This document shows positions 35,059 through 44,023 of a stretch of 64,000 nt of DNA, piece after piece. Origin of the DNA: Pandoraea anhela (GTDB taxonomy: Bacteria; Pseudomonadota; Gammaproteobacteria; Burkholderiales; Burkholderiaceae). The stretch lies in the NCBI RefSeq assembly GCF_902459655.1, contig NZ_CABPSB010000001.1, forward strand, positions 558,001-622,000. Reading direction: 5' to 3'. Made by a program: the position numbers and the translations under genes. Below the pieces are notes generated by a model. It was given only the letters and a program-made list of their open reading frames with translations, was not told the DNA's origin and did no database searches. Each line of letters starts with the position of its first letter. The stretch's first letter is position 1.

Positions 35059-36636
35059 CTAAGTCGATGTGGGCGTGGTGTCCGGGGCCTCGCCGGCGGA
35101 TGAACTCGCCCGCAGCACCACCGTGCTGATGCGATTACGGCCGCTCTGCTTGGCGACGAAAAGCTGCTCGTCCGCCGCCTTGAGAATGGCCTGCGCGCTG
35201 TCGCACTCGTCGGCCACACCGGTCGCCGCGCCGACGCTGACCGTCACCATGCCCGTGGCGCTCCCCACGTGATTGATGTGCAGACGTTCGATGTCGCGCC
35301 GCACCTGCTCGGCCATCACGGCGGCCGCCTGCGCATCGGTATCGGGCAGCACCACCGCGAACTCCTCGCCCCCGTAGCGCGCCGCCATATCGCTGTCGCG
35401 CCGCACATGGCCCCCGATATTCTTGGCGACGGCGCGCAGCACGTCGTCGCCGACCGAATGGCCGTAAGTGTCGTTGAAATGCTTGAAATGATCGATGTCC
35501 ACGAACAGAATCGAGAGCGGACTGCCCGAGCGCTTCGCCCGTCGCCACTCGGCGGCAAGTTTCGTGTCGAGCGCCCGACGGTTGGCCAGCCCGGTGAGGC
35601 CGTCGGTCACACTCAGACTCATGAGCCGTTGCGCGGCGCTCACCCGAGTGCGGATCGCTGCCGCCAGCAGCCAGGAACCGGCGATCAGCGTTGCAGCGCA
35701 TGCGATCGCAATCGTACTCAATATCCACATCTGTCGTTGCCACTCGCGCATGAGCGCCTGTGTCGACGGCGTGACCACGACGTACATCGACGCGCCCGGC
35801 ACGCGCACCGATCGGTAATCCGCAGCGTCCATGCCCCGGGGAAACGACAGCGCCGCCGTCAGGTCGCCATTGCGCGCGGCATCGCCCGGCAAGGTCACAA
35901 GCGCGCCGGGCCGCGCCCCCGCACAGGGCGCGCAGGCCAGCACCGTCCCCTTCTCTTCCACCACGTCGATGGAACGCAGATCGGCCGAATCGACATCGCT
36001 CACCAATGCGCCGAGGTGGTCGAGCCGCAACGCCAGCACCGCCACGCCGGAGAACGCATGGTCGGGGGACGAGATACGCCGTGTGAGCGCCACCGAGAGC
36101 ACGCCGCCGTGGGTGCGCGACTCGTAAGGTTGCGAAATGTATAGCCCGAGCGACGGGCTGGCGGCGTGCGAGCGGAAGTAATCGCGGTCGGCTACGTTCA
36201 CTGTCACGGTCGGCGCCCCATCCAGCGGCGCCGCGATTTGCCCCGTCTTGTCGACGACGTAGGCGTCGTCCAGGAAATCGCGGCTCAGCGTCTGCCCAAA
36301 GCGCACCCGATCGCGCACGCGCTCCGGGAACAACGGCGTCGTGGGGTCTTCGGCCTCGCGGACCATCTCCTTGAGCAGGGCATCATAGATGGCGATATTG
36401 CCGCCCAGACTCGTGGCCACCACCGACGCCACGCTTTGCGCGCGTTCGAGCGCGTGCGCATAGCGCGCCTGCCGGTCGGCACGCAACAGCAGCGAGACGC
36501 CGAGCAGAATCGCGATGGCAATCGCGGTGCCGATGACGCCGATCATCGACGGATAGTCGTCGAATTTATCGAACAGCGCGCGTAGCCGCTCTCCGACCCA
36601 ATGCCGCAAACCGGGAATGCCCGAAGGTGTGGTCAT
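35059..36636 (-). CDS. Membrane diguanylate cyclase (dCache-GGDEF)
   Basis: The 525-residue protein has two membrane helices (about 32-52 and 300-325) around a periplasmic double-Cache sensor and a cytoplasmic GGDEF domain. The active-site motif is GGEEF near residue 421, preceded at the correct spacing by the I-site RDSD, so product feedback is expected. It should make c-di-GMP from two GTP in response to an external ligand, unknown here. No EAL domain is present. It is a single-gene unit. Confidence 0.93.
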   Translation of the reverse strand: MTTPSGIPGLRHWVGERLRALFDKFDDYPSMIGVIGTAIAIAILLGVSLLLRADRQARYAHALERAQSVASVVATSLGGNIAIYDALLKEMVREAEDPTTPLFPERVRDRVRFGQTLSRDFLDDAYVVDKTGQIAAPLDGAPTVTVNVADRDYFRSHAASPSLGLYISQPYESRTHGGVLSVALTRRISSPDHAFSGVAVLALRLDHLGALVSDVDSADLRSIDVVEEKGTVLACAPCAGARPGALVTLPGDAARNGDLTAALSFPRGMDAADYRSVRVPGASMYVVVTPSTQALMREWQRQMWILSTIAIACAATLIAGSWLLAAAIRTRVSAAQRLMSLSVTDGLTGLANRRALDTKLAAEWRRAKRSGSPLSILFVDIDHFKHFNDTYGHSVGDDVLRAVAKNIGGHVRRDSDMAARYGGEEFAVVLPDTDAQAAAVMAEQVRRDIERLHINHVGSATGMVTVSVGAATGVADECDSAQAILKAADEQLFVAKQSGRNRISTVVLRASSSAGEAPDTTPTST

Positions 36637-36671
36637 AGCGAATGGCCCGACAGGGATAATCGACCAGTGGA

Positions 36672-37439
36672 TTAATGAGGATGCCTTGTATTGCGAGAGT
36701 GATGCGAGAAATCGTCAAGCAGCGGCACGATGGCCAGCATGATCAACACGACCGCCAGAGGAATCGTGGCGACGAAGCCCAAGTATTTGAAGCCCAGCGC
36801 GCCCGCCAGTCCACCCAGAAAGAACATGCCCAGCAAGGCGCACAGCAGGCGCAGCTTCTGCCGGTCGCCCGCCACGTGCGGCAAATCCTGCGCCACGCCA
36901 GGCCGGTTCCAGTAGCCCATTTTGCCCAGCTCGATCCCGATGTCGGTGACAAGACCGGTGACGTGCGTGGTACGAATCTCCGCCCGGGAAATCTTGGTGA
37001 TGATCGCATTTTGCAACCCCATCACGTAGCACAGCAAGCCGACGGTCGCCGGCGCGTAAAACAGCCGGTGCGCCTCGAGATTGGCCCCCATCATGCCGAA
37101 CGTCAGCAGAAGCACCGCCTCGAACATGAGCGGCGCGGCGTATTCGCTGTGCGTGTGGTGCCGCCGCCCCCAATGAATCAGCACGGCCGACGTGGCCGCG
37201 CCCAGCACAAACGCGAGCAAAGCGCTCAACCCGGCGAGCACCAGCAAGACTTCGCCGAGCACGAGATTGTCCGACAGCGACGCCACGATGCCCGACATGT
37301 GCGACGTGTACTGACCTACGGCCAGAAAACCGCCGGCGTTGGCCGCCCCGGCCACGAACGCGAGCGAGCACCCCAAACGCCGGTTCGCCGCGTCCGTGCG
37401 CACCGGCTGGGTGAAACCGCGTAGATAATTGATTGGCAT
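36672..37439 (-). CDS. YoaK/DUF1275 family membrane protein
   Basis: The 255-residue protein has about six hydrophobic helices and the DUF1275 signatures FVAGAANAGGFLAVGQYTSHMSG (read in parts) and GLQNAIITKISRAEIRTTHVTG. Family members are inner-membrane proteins of unknown transport role. The start ATG 37439 was preferred to a longer frame of 72 extra codons because the family N-terminus is near this point. It is divergent from the BLUF gene with short repeats between. Confidence 0.9.
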   Translation of the reverse strand: MPINYLRGFTQPVRTDAANRRLGCSLAFVAGAANAGGFLAVGQYTSHMSGIVASLSDNLVLGEVLLVLAGLSALLAFVLGAATSAVLIHWGRRHHTHSEYAAPLMFEAVLLLTFGMMGANLEAHRLFYAPATVGLLCYVMGLQNAIITKISRAEIRTTHVTGLVTDIGIELGKMGYWNRPGVAQDLPHVAGDRQKLRLLCALLGMFFLGGLAGALGFKYLGFVATIPLAVVLIMLAIVPLLDDFSHHSRNTRHPH

Positions 37440-37528
37440 GGCGAATGAGCTTCCCGGGCATCGCACTTGGAGTATTCTAATGCGCGGTGACGCAAAGTCG
37501 ACGTCAATATCGCACCGCCCTGATGCCG

Positions 37529-37588
37529 GGGTGCCGCGGTGCCGAGGTGCCGACGTTCCGATTCGCTGGCGCTTAAAGGCGCTTAAAG
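37529..37588. repeat. Short tandem repeats upstream of the BLUF gene
   Basis: Degenerate GGTGCCG(C/A)(G) units (37529-37551) are followed by two exact GGCGCTTAAA units at 37569-37588. They lie in the leader of the BLUF gene. Confidence 0.65.
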
Positions 37589-37636
37589 GCGTGTCAAGGC
37601 GGGTATCGGGCCTTAGAGGGGGAGAGACCAAAAACA

Positions 37637-38023
37637 ATGAGCGAGTGCTACGCATACATTAGCCGGGCGTTGCCGGATCTCGATCCGGTCGCGCTCTCGA
37701 AAATCATCGTTCACTCCCGGGGTTTCAACGACACCCATGGCGTGACCGGCGTGCTGCTCTACGACGGCACGACTTTCTATCAGTACATCGAAGGACCGGC
37801 TCGCGCCATCGCCGACGCCCGTGCGCGCATCGAGGCGTCGCGCCACCATTGCGCGATTCAGGTATTGCTCGACGGCACGCCGCGCCAACTCGGCGCCTTC
37901 TCCTCCTGGGGCCTCGGCTACCTGATGCTCGACGAACCCGCTCATGCGCTGCTGATGCCGACCGATCATGAGCAGTTGATCGGGGCCTTCCACCGGCTCG
38001 CCGCGAAGGCCGACGTGATGTAG
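37637..38023 (+). CDS. BLUF-domain blue-light photoreceptor
   Basis: The 128-residue single-domain protein binds FAD and senses blue light through a Tyr-Gln hydrogen-bond switch. Family residues are visible: Tyr7, the SRGFND region with Asn31, GVTGVLLY, Gln49 in FYQYIEG, and FSSWGLGY with Trp91. The position that is usually Met two residues after the Trp is Leu93. There is no output domain, so it must act by protein contact, as short BLUF proteins do. Six c-di-GMP enzymes lie in the wider region, but none is fused or in operon with it. Confidence 0.9.
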   Translation: MSECYAYISRALPDLDPVALSKIIVHSRGFNDTHGVTGVLLYDGTTFYQYIEGPARAIADARARIEASRHHCAIQVLLDGTPRQLGAFSSWGLGYLMLDEPAHALLMPTDHEQLIGAFHRLAAKADVM

Positions 38024-38056
38024 CCGAAACGCGCCTCACCGCACGACACCGCAGAA

Positions 38057-38095
38057 ACGACGACGCCGGGCCACCCCAAGGTGCCCGGCGTCGTT
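38057..38095. terminator. Hairpin between the BLUF gene and the importer operon
   Basis: ACGACGCCGGGC pairs with GCCCGGCGTCGT. The U-runs are poor (TCGTTCGTTC), so it is a moderate candidate serving two convergent units. Confidence 0.5.
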
Positions 38096-38149
38096 CGTTC
38101 GGGGGCTTGCACTGCGCACTAGACGAGGTGGCGGCGCAAGCCCATACTA

Positions 38150-39196
38150 TCACTGCTCGATCTGGCGGTTCCAGCGCTGATCCCACTGGGCGCGGCGCTG
38201 GTTGATGGCCTCCCAATCGACCGTCGCGATATTCTTGGTCAAGTCGTCGAGCTTGCCCAGACGCTTTTGCATCGACGGCGGAATGGTCGCTTGCGAATTG
38301 GTCGGGATATAGGCGCCGGCAGCGGCAGCCAGCGACTGTCCCTTGGCCGAGAGCAGGTATTGCGCGAGCTTCTGCGCCATGGCGTTATCCGGGCTGTTCT
38401 TCACGACGCACAGGTCGACGAGCAACTGCACGGCGCCTTCCTTGGGGGCGACGTAGCCGACCTGGATGCCCTTGTCCTGAAGATCGCTGACGGCCGTCGG
38501 GGTCAGCGGGAAGATCGCGGCCTCACCGGTCTGGATCATTTCCGAGAGCTTGGCCGAGTTCGGGATGTACTCGACGACGTTCGGGCCGACGGTCGACGCC
38601 CACTTCGTGAAGCCCGGCTCGACGTTCGTCTCGCTGCCGCCCCAGATGCGGTTCAGCGCGAGGAAACCGTGCAGACCGAAGGTGCTGCTCGAGGCCGACT
38701 GGAACACGACCTTGCCCTTGTACTTCGGATCGGCGAAGTCGGTCCACGACGTCGGGGCGGCCCAGCCCTTGTCCTTGAAGAGCTTGGTGTTATAGCCGAT
38801 ACCGGTCATGCCGAGTTGCACGCCGGCGCCCATGTCGTCCTTCACACGGGCCGAGGGCAGCAACTCCTTGAGCACGGGCGAATCGTCGAGCTTCTGGCAC
38901 ACGCCCATGCCGATGGCGCGCGCCATCACGCCGTCGTCCAGGAACACGACATGCATTTGCGGGCTGTTGCGGTTGGCAAGCAGCTTGGCGAGCACGTCCG
39001 ACGACGTCCCCGGCACCACCACGACCTTCACGTTGTTGGCCTTCTCGAATTCCGGGAAGATCTGGCTCGTGTAAGCCTTTTCCATCGGGCCGCCATTCAT
39101 GCCGATGTAAAGCGTTTTGGACTGCGACCAGGCGGCGCTGCTCGCACCTAATGCCAGCGCCGCAGCGCACATGACGACCTTACGGGATAGCTTCAT
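38150..39196 (-). CDS. ABC transporter periplasmic substrate-binding protein (PotD/family 1)
   Basis: The 348-residue product has a signal peptide cleaved after AAWSQ and the fold of polyamine/iron-type binding proteins: KTLYIGMNGGPMEKAYTS, the hinge TGIGYNTKLFKDKGW, SWTDFADPKYKGKV and GYVAPKEGA. It should capture the imported substrate in the periplasm. ATG 39196 is fixed by AAGGAG about eight bases upstream. It is the last gene of the operon, 81 bases after the oxidoreductase, probably with raised translation. Substrate is not readable; the adjacent amine-type flavoenzyme suggests an amino-acid-like compound. Confidence 0.9.
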   Translation of the reverse strand: MKLSRKVVMCAAALALGASSAAWSQSKTLYIGMNGGPMEKAYTSQIFPEFEKANNVKVVVVPGTSSDVLAKLLANRNSPQMHVVFLDDGVMARAIGMGVCQKLDDSPVLKELLPSARVKDDMGAGVQLGMTGIGYNTKLFKDKGWAAPTSWTDFADPKYKGKVVFQSASSSTFGLHGFLALNRIWGGSETNVEPGFTKWASTVGPNVVEYIPNSAKLSEMIQTGEAAIFPLTPTAVSDLQDKGIQVGYVAPKEGAVQLLVDLCVVKNSPDNAMAQKLAQYLLSAKGQSLAAAAGAYIPTNSQATIPPSMQKRLGKLDDLTKNIATVDWEAINQRRAQWDQRWNRQIEQ

Positions 39197-39277
39197 CGTG
39201 GTTCTCCTTGCGTTTTCCAGGGGATTAGGAAGGTAAGTTGTGGACGGACGCTGAACGTCGGGCATGTCCGGGGCTCC

Positions 39278-40423
39278 TCAAGCGGCCACGCCGACTTTCG
39301 CGAACCGGTCGACGGCGAAGGCGCCGATCGGCGTGGCCGTCTCGCCCTGCGTGACCAGATCGGCCAGCACTTCGCCGACACCGGGCGCCAGCAGAAAACC
39401 GCCGCCCGAAAAGCCGAAGCCATGCACCAGACGCGGTGTCGTGCGGCTCATGCCGATAATCGGGTTGTCGTCGGGCGTCTCGCCTTCCACGCCGCTCCAG
39501 GTGCGAATCAGCAACGCGTTGCGCAACGCCGGGAGCAAGGCGCACGCCTCGCGCATCACTGCACGCGTGGTGTCGGCCGACGGCTGGGCGTATTCGCCGT
39601 TGCCGGTACCGCGCCCCCCGCCGATCACGCAATTGCCTCGCTCGACCTGACGCGCGTATACGCCGCCGCCGTAGACGCCGAGATTGTGGCCGACGAATTT
39701 CGGCAACGGCTCCGTCACCCACATGTTCGGATAGATGGCATGCATCGGCACGCGCTCGCCGAACGTGCCGGCGATGTGATTCGCCCATGCGCCGGACGTA
39801 TTGAGCAACCAGTCGCTGCTCACATGCAGGGCGTCGCCCGCTTCGGGCTGCGCCGTCAGTTGGAAGCGCACACCATCATGCGCGATCGAGGTAATCGGGG
39901 TGAGTTCGCGCACGTGCGCGCCAAGTGCGCGTGCCGCGCGGGCGAACGCCGGCGAGACCAGACGCGGGTTCGCGTGACCGTCGGTCATGCACAGCGAGCC
40001 GCCGACGGCGCCGTCGCCCAGCCATGGAAAGCGCCGACGAAACTCCGCCCCGCGGAACACGGTGGTCGACAGCCCGTAGTTGGCGGCCATCGCGGACCAC
40101 CGGTCGAGCGGTTCGAGATCGCTCTCGCGACGCGCGAGACGCAAGTGGCCCGAGCGCACGAATTCGCCGTCGATCCCGATGAGCGCCGGCAGACGATCCC
40201 AGATCCGGCGCGCGCGCATCGCGAGCGGCAATTGTGCTTCGGAACGCCCCTGGCAGCGCACGCCGCCGTAGTTCACACCGCTGGCCTGCGCGCCGCAATA
40301 GCGTCGCTCGAACAGCGCGACCTTCAGGCCACGCTCGGCCAGCGCTCGCGCGGCCGACGCGCCCACCAACCCGCCCCCGGCGACCACCACGTCGTAATGC
40401 AAAGGCTTACGCACCTCACTCAT
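39278..40423 (-). CDS. FAD-dependent oxidoreductase, DAO family (HcnC/OoxB-like subunit)
   Basis: The 381-residue flavoprotein has the N-terminal dinucleotide motif VVAGGGLVGASAARALAERG and a C-terminal GFGFSGGGFLLAPGVGEVLA typical of the D-amino-acid oxidase/glycine oxidase group. It resembles the catalytic subunit of hydrogen cyanide synthase (HcnC), opine oxidase (OoxB) and D-hydroxyproline dehydrogenase, membrane-linked dehydrogenases that act on a C-N bond of amino-acid-like substrates. Its start overlaps the end of the next upstream gene by eight bases, so translation is coupled. The substrate is inferred only by family. Confidence 0.88.
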   Translation of the reverse strand: MSEVRKPLHYDVVVAGGGLVGASAARALAERGLKVALFERRYCGAQASGVNYGGVRCQGRSEAQLPLAMRARRIWDRLPALIGIDGEFVRSGHLRLARRESDLEPLDRWSAMAANYGLSTTVFRGAEFRRRFPWLGDGAVGGSLCMTDGHANPRLVSPAFARAARALGAHVRELTPITSIAHDGVRFQLTAQPEAGDALHVSSDWLLNTSGAWANHIAGTFGERVPMHAIYPNMWVTEPLPKFVGHNLGVYGGGVYARQVERGNCVIGGGRGTGNGEYAQPSADTTRAVMREACALLPALRNALLIRTWSGVEGETPDDNPIIGMSRTTPRLVHGFGFSGGGFLLAPGVGEVLADLVTQGETATPIGAFAVDRFAKVGVAA

Positions 40424-41867
40424 CGCGCGCCTCCTCGGGGATCACGGCGACATTCTCGTCGAATAGCATCGGGGCAATCGGAATCGGTTTGATCGGCGCC
40501 TGCGCACGCAGACGTCCCACCTGGGCCAGCGTCTGCCCGCTCGCCTCAGCCAGCACATGACACGCCGCTTCGCCACACATGCGGCCCTGACAGCGGCCCA
40601 TGCCCACTCGCGTGAGCGCCTTGAGGCGGTTGATTTCGGTCACGCCGTCCAGACGGGCGCAGTCACGCAACGTGCGCGCGGTGACTTCTTCGCATCGGCA
40701 CACGAGCATGTCGTCGGGCCAGTGCACGGCCGGATCGTCGGGCAAGGCGAACGCTCGCTCGATGCCTTCGCGAAAGCGCCGGATGCTCGCGAGCTTGCGC
40801 TCGATGGCGGCGGCGTCGGGCGCATCCGGCATGACGGGCGCAGCAACGCCGAGGTCTTCGATGAGCGCGAGTGCGGCGCGGCGTCCGGCGAGTTCGGCGG
40901 CGTCGGCGCCGGCAATGCCTGCGCCGTCGCCTGCCAGATAAATCCCCGGCTGCGAACTGCGGCCGGCCGCATCGCGCTCGGGCAGCCAGCAGCGGTTGAG
41001 TTCGTCGAAGACGAATCGGCAACCGGCCAGATCGGCGAGTTGCGTTTCCGGACGCAGGCCGTAGCCCAGCCCCACGGCGCTGCATTCGAGCGAATGCTCC
41101 CGGCCATGGCGCTGCCAGCGAATCGCGCGCACGCCTGCGGCGCCGTCGATGCCGTCGAGCGTCACGCCGGTTTCGATGCGCACGCCGCGTGCACGCAGCC
41201 ATCCCACGTAGTACACGCCCTTGGCAAACGTCGATGGCTGATTGAGCAGTCGCGGCGCGGCCTTTGCCTGCGCGACGAACGCGCTGGTGTCGAGCACGGC
41301 AGCGACGTTCGCCCCGGCTTTCGCATATTGGTACGCCACGAGGTACAGCAGGGGTCCGGTGCCGGCGAACACGACGCGCTCGCCGATCGCACAGCCCTGC
41401 GCCTTGAGCGCGACCTGCGCGCCGCCGAGGGTGTATACCCCCGGCAGTGTCCAGCCCGGCAACGGAAGCACGCGATCCGTCGCCCCGCTGGCAATGATCA
41501 GATGGCTGAACGGCACCGCCGTTTCGCGGCCGCCATGCATCGTGTGGAGCCGCTTCGGATCGCAGGCCCACACGAGGGTTTCAGGACGGTAGTCGACGTG
41601 CGGCAATAACGTCGCCATCGCGTGGTGGACGGCGTCGGCCTTGGCGGCTTCGAAGCCGTACAACGCCTGTTTGCTGCGCGCGAATCCTGCGTCGGCAGGC
41701 GGCTGACGGTAGATCTGGCCGCCCCAGCGCATGTTCTCGTCGAGCACCACCGGACGCACCCCCGCCGCGACGAGCGTCTGCGCCGCACGAATGCCTGCGG
41801 GGCCTGCGCCGACGATCACGACGCTCGTGCCATCGGCGGCGTTGCGGCTTTCGGCGCGCTCAGTCAT
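40416..41867 (-). CDS. FAD/NAD(P) oxidoreductase with BFD-like [2Fe-2S] domain (HcnB/OoxA-like)
   Basis: The 483-residue subunit has the FAD motif VIVGAGPAGIRAAQTLVAAG near the N-terminus, a second nucleotide fold in the middle (ERVVFAGTGPLLYLVAYQY) and a C-terminal BFD-like cluster domain with ligands CRC and CQGRMC. This matches the large subunit of HcnABC-, OoxAB- and LhpBEF-type heterotrimeric dehydrogenases, which route electrons from the catalytic subunit. It overlaps both neighbours by eight bases, so the three subunits are coupled in translation. Confidence 0.88.
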   Translation of the reverse strand: MTERAESRNAADGTSVVIVGAGPAGIRAAQTLVAAGVRPVVLDENMRWGGQIYRQPPADAGFARSKQALYGFEAAKADAVHHAMATLLPHVDYRPETLVWACDPKRLHTMHGGRETAVPFSHLIIASGATDRVLPLPGWTLPGVYTLGGAQVALKAQGCAIGERVVFAGTGPLLYLVAYQYAKAGANVAAVLDTSAFVAQAKAAPRLLNQPSTFAKGVYYVGWLRARGVRIETGVTLDGIDGAAGVRAIRWQRHGREHSLECSAVGLGYGLRPETQLADLAGCRFVFDELNRCWLPERDAAGRSSQPGIYLAGDGAGIAGADAAELAGRRAALALIEDLGVAAPVMPDAPDAAAIERKLASIRRFREGIERAFALPDDPAVHWPDDMLVCRCEEVTARTLRDCARLDGVTEINRLKALTRVGMGRCQGRMCGEAACHVLAEASGQTLAQVGRLRAQAPIKPIPIAPMLFDENVAVIPEEARDE

Positions 41868-42258
41868 GCGAGCCTCCGTGGATTTCGTCGACGTCGGCAG
41901 CGCGCGTCACGATACGCATGCCCGCCTGCACCGTCGTCGAGCAGGCACGCAGCCGCGAGAGCTGGGCGTCGCCACCACCGGCGGGCGGCGTCTCGCAACG
42001 CACCCAGCAATCCTGACAAGCGCCGATCAGGCAGAAGCCCGCACGCGGCGTGCCGCTGAACTCGCTGATGCGCACGTGCCGCTGATACGTGAGGATGGCG
42101 GTAAGCAGCGTGTCGCCCGCGAGCGCCTGCACCGGTTGGCCGTCGATATAGAACGTGACCGTCGAGCGGGAGGTCTCGGCCAGACGCATCATCTGCGGCT
42201 GGCCGGCCGACTGCCCTTCCGCGCGCGACGATTGGGAGAATGGGGAAGAACTGGACAT
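41860..42258 (-). CDS. Small [2Fe-2S] ferredoxin-like subunit (HcnA-like)
   Basis: The roughly 132-residue protein has a ferredoxin-fold domain: VTFYIDGQPVQALAGDTLL, then the cluster ligands CLIGACQDC with a later Cys in LRACST. It is the small subunit of HcnA/LhpF type. The start is unsure: ATG 42258 has no good ribosome site, and a second in-frame Met lies at 42192, closer to the domain start. It overlaps the large subunit by eight bases and lies 23 bases after the second permease gene. Confidence 0.85.
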   Translation of the reverse strand: MSSSSPFSQSSRAEGQSAGQPQMMRLAETSRSTVTFYIDGQPVQALAGDTLLTAILTYQRHVRISEFSGTPRAGFCLIGACQDCWVRCETPPAGGGDAQLSRLRACSTTVQAGMRIVTRAADVDEIHGGSHD

Positions 42259-42281
42259 AGGAGTCGTCGGTGAGCGCGCGT

Positions 42282-43076
42282 TCAATGCTGGCCGATCAGA
42301 ATGCGATTCAGGCCGTAAATGCGGTCGAGCAGCAGCATCGCGCCGAGCGTCACCGCAATGACGAGCGCGGAGACGGACGCCATCATCGGATCGATCGATT
42401 CGGTCGCGTACATGTACATGCGCACCGGCAGCGTGACGGTTTGCGGCGCCGTGAGGAAGACCGACATGGTGAGTTCGTCGAAGCTGTTGATGAACGCGAG
42501 CAGCCAGCCGCCGGTAATGCCGGGCAGAATCATCGGCATGGTCACACGGCGGAACGTCGTCCATGAACCGGCGCCCAGCGAGGCCGCTGCATTTTCGACG
42601 CTGCGATCCAGACCGCTGATCGACGCGAGCACGAGACGCATGATGAACGGCGTCACGATGATCATGTGGGCGAAAATCAGCGCGCCGAACGAGCCGGTCA
42701 CACCGAGCATCGCGAAGAACCGCAGCAGCGCGATGCCGAGCACGAGGCCCGGAATCACCAGCGGCGAGAGCAGCAGACCGTTGAGGAAGTTGCGTCCCGG
42801 GAAGCGTGAACGGCCGATGGCCAGCGCGGCGGGCAACGCGATCACGAGCGAGAGCGTGGCCGAGATGAACGCGAGCTTCAGGCTGGTGAAAAACGACTCG
42901 ATGAAGTCGGGATAGTCGAGAATCGCGCGGAACCAGCGCAGCGAAATACCACGCGTGGGCAACGAGAGCGTTTGCTCCGGCGTGAACGCGACCAGCACCA
43001 CGATGATCATCGGGGCGAGCACGAAGAGGATGACGAGCGTGTGGAACGCGAGCGCCAGGGGACTGTTTTTACGCAT
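42282..43076 (-). CDS. ABC transporter permease (PotC-like)
   Basis: The 264-residue inner-membrane protein has six predicted helices and the EAA-loop motif NAAASLGAGSWTTFRRVTMP that docks with the ATPase. It belongs to the PotC type of polyamine/spermidine-like importers. It lies 41 bases after the PotB-like gene. ATG 43076 matches the family N-terminus; a longer ORF upstream belongs to overlapping sequence of the neighbour. Confidence 0.92.
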   Translation of the reverse strand: MRKNSPLALAFHTLVILFVLAPMIIVVLVAFTPEQTLSLPTRGISLRWFRAILDYPDFIESFFTSLKLAFISATLSLVIALPAALAIGRSRFPGRNFLNGLLLSPLVIPGLVLGIALLRFFAMLGVTGSFGALIFAHMIIVTPFIMRLVLASISGLDRSVENAAASLGAGSWTTFRRVTMPMILPGITGGWLLAFINSFDELTMSVFLTAPQTVTLPVRMYMYATESIDPMMASVSALVIAVTLGAMLLLDRIYGLNRILIGQH

Positions 43077-43117
43077 GATGGCGAGTGTGTTCTTTTCTGC
43101 GACAGACGTGGACGGCC

Positions 43118-44023
43118 TTAGCCCATGCTTCGCGAATAGCGGCGATCGAGCAGACGGTAGTACGTCAGCATCACGATCAGATTCGCCACGAGCAGCAGGA
43201 CAGCGATGGTCGCGCCGAGCGGCCAGTTCAGCGAACTCAGGAACTGGTCGTACACGGCGGTGGCGGCGACCTTGAGACGGCGGCCACCCAGCAGGCTCGG
43301 AATCGCGAAGGCGCTGGCCGACAGACCGAACACCATCAGGCTGCCCGAGAGAATGCCGGGCACCAGTTGGGGCAGCACGATGCGACGCAACGTGGTCGCG
43401 GGCGACGCCATGAGCGAGAGCGCCGCGTTCTCGGTCTGCGGATCGAGACGTTGCAGCGATGTCCACACCGGAATCACCATGAACGGCAGCATCACGTGCG
43501 AGAGCGCGACGACGATGGCGAAGTTGGTGTACTCCATCTTGAACGGCCCCATGCCGACCAGCCCGAACGCCTGATTGATCAGGCCGCCGGAGCTCAGCAA
43601 CATGCTCCAGCCGAACGCGCGCACCACGATGGACACGAGCAGCGGCGAGAGAATCACCAGCAGAAACAGCGAACGCCACGGATCGCCCATGCGCGAGAGC
43701 ACGTAGGCCTCGAACGTGCCCACCACGGCGCAGATCGCCGTCACCGTCAGCGAAATGCCGAACGTGCGCAGGAAGATCGTGTGGAAGTACGCGTCGAACA
43801 GCACTTCCTTATAGTTCTCGAACTGGAACGCCGCGATCGGACCGCTTGCCGGATCGAACTGATAAAACGTGAGCGCGAGCGTCATCAGCAACGGAATGAG
43901 TACCAACGCCACGAACAGCAGCATGGCCGGCGCACTCATCACCCACATCGGCAGATAGGCTTGCCACGGCGCGCGCGCGGCGGGCGCGGTGTCCGTGTGC
44001 GGCACTTGCAGGGTCTCAGCCAT
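43118..44023 (-). CDS. ABC transporter permease (PotB-like)
   Basis: The 301-residue permease has about six helices and the EAA-loop motif NAALSLMASPATTLRRIVLPQ (read in parts). A short cytoplasmic N-terminus precedes helix one. ATG 44023 has AGGAG nine bases upstream and overlaps the end of the ATPase gene by eight bases, so it is translationally coupled. A TTG seven codons upstream is rejected. It partners the PotC-like permease. Confidence 0.92.
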   Translation of the reverse strand: MAETLQVPHTDTAPAARAPWQAYLPMWVMSAPAMLLFVALVLIPLLMTLALTFYQFDPASGPIAAFQFENYKEVLFDAYFHTIFLRTFGISLTVTAICAVVGTFEAYVLSRMGDPWRSLFLLVILSPLLVSIVVRAFGWSMLLSSGGLINQAFGLVGMGPFKMEYTNFAIVVALSHVMLPFMVIPVWTSLQRLDPQTENAALSLMASPATTLRRIVLPQLVPGILSGSLMVFGLSASAFAIPSLLGGRRLKVAATAVYDQFLSSLNWPLGATIAVLLLVANLIVMLTYYRLLDRRYSRSMG

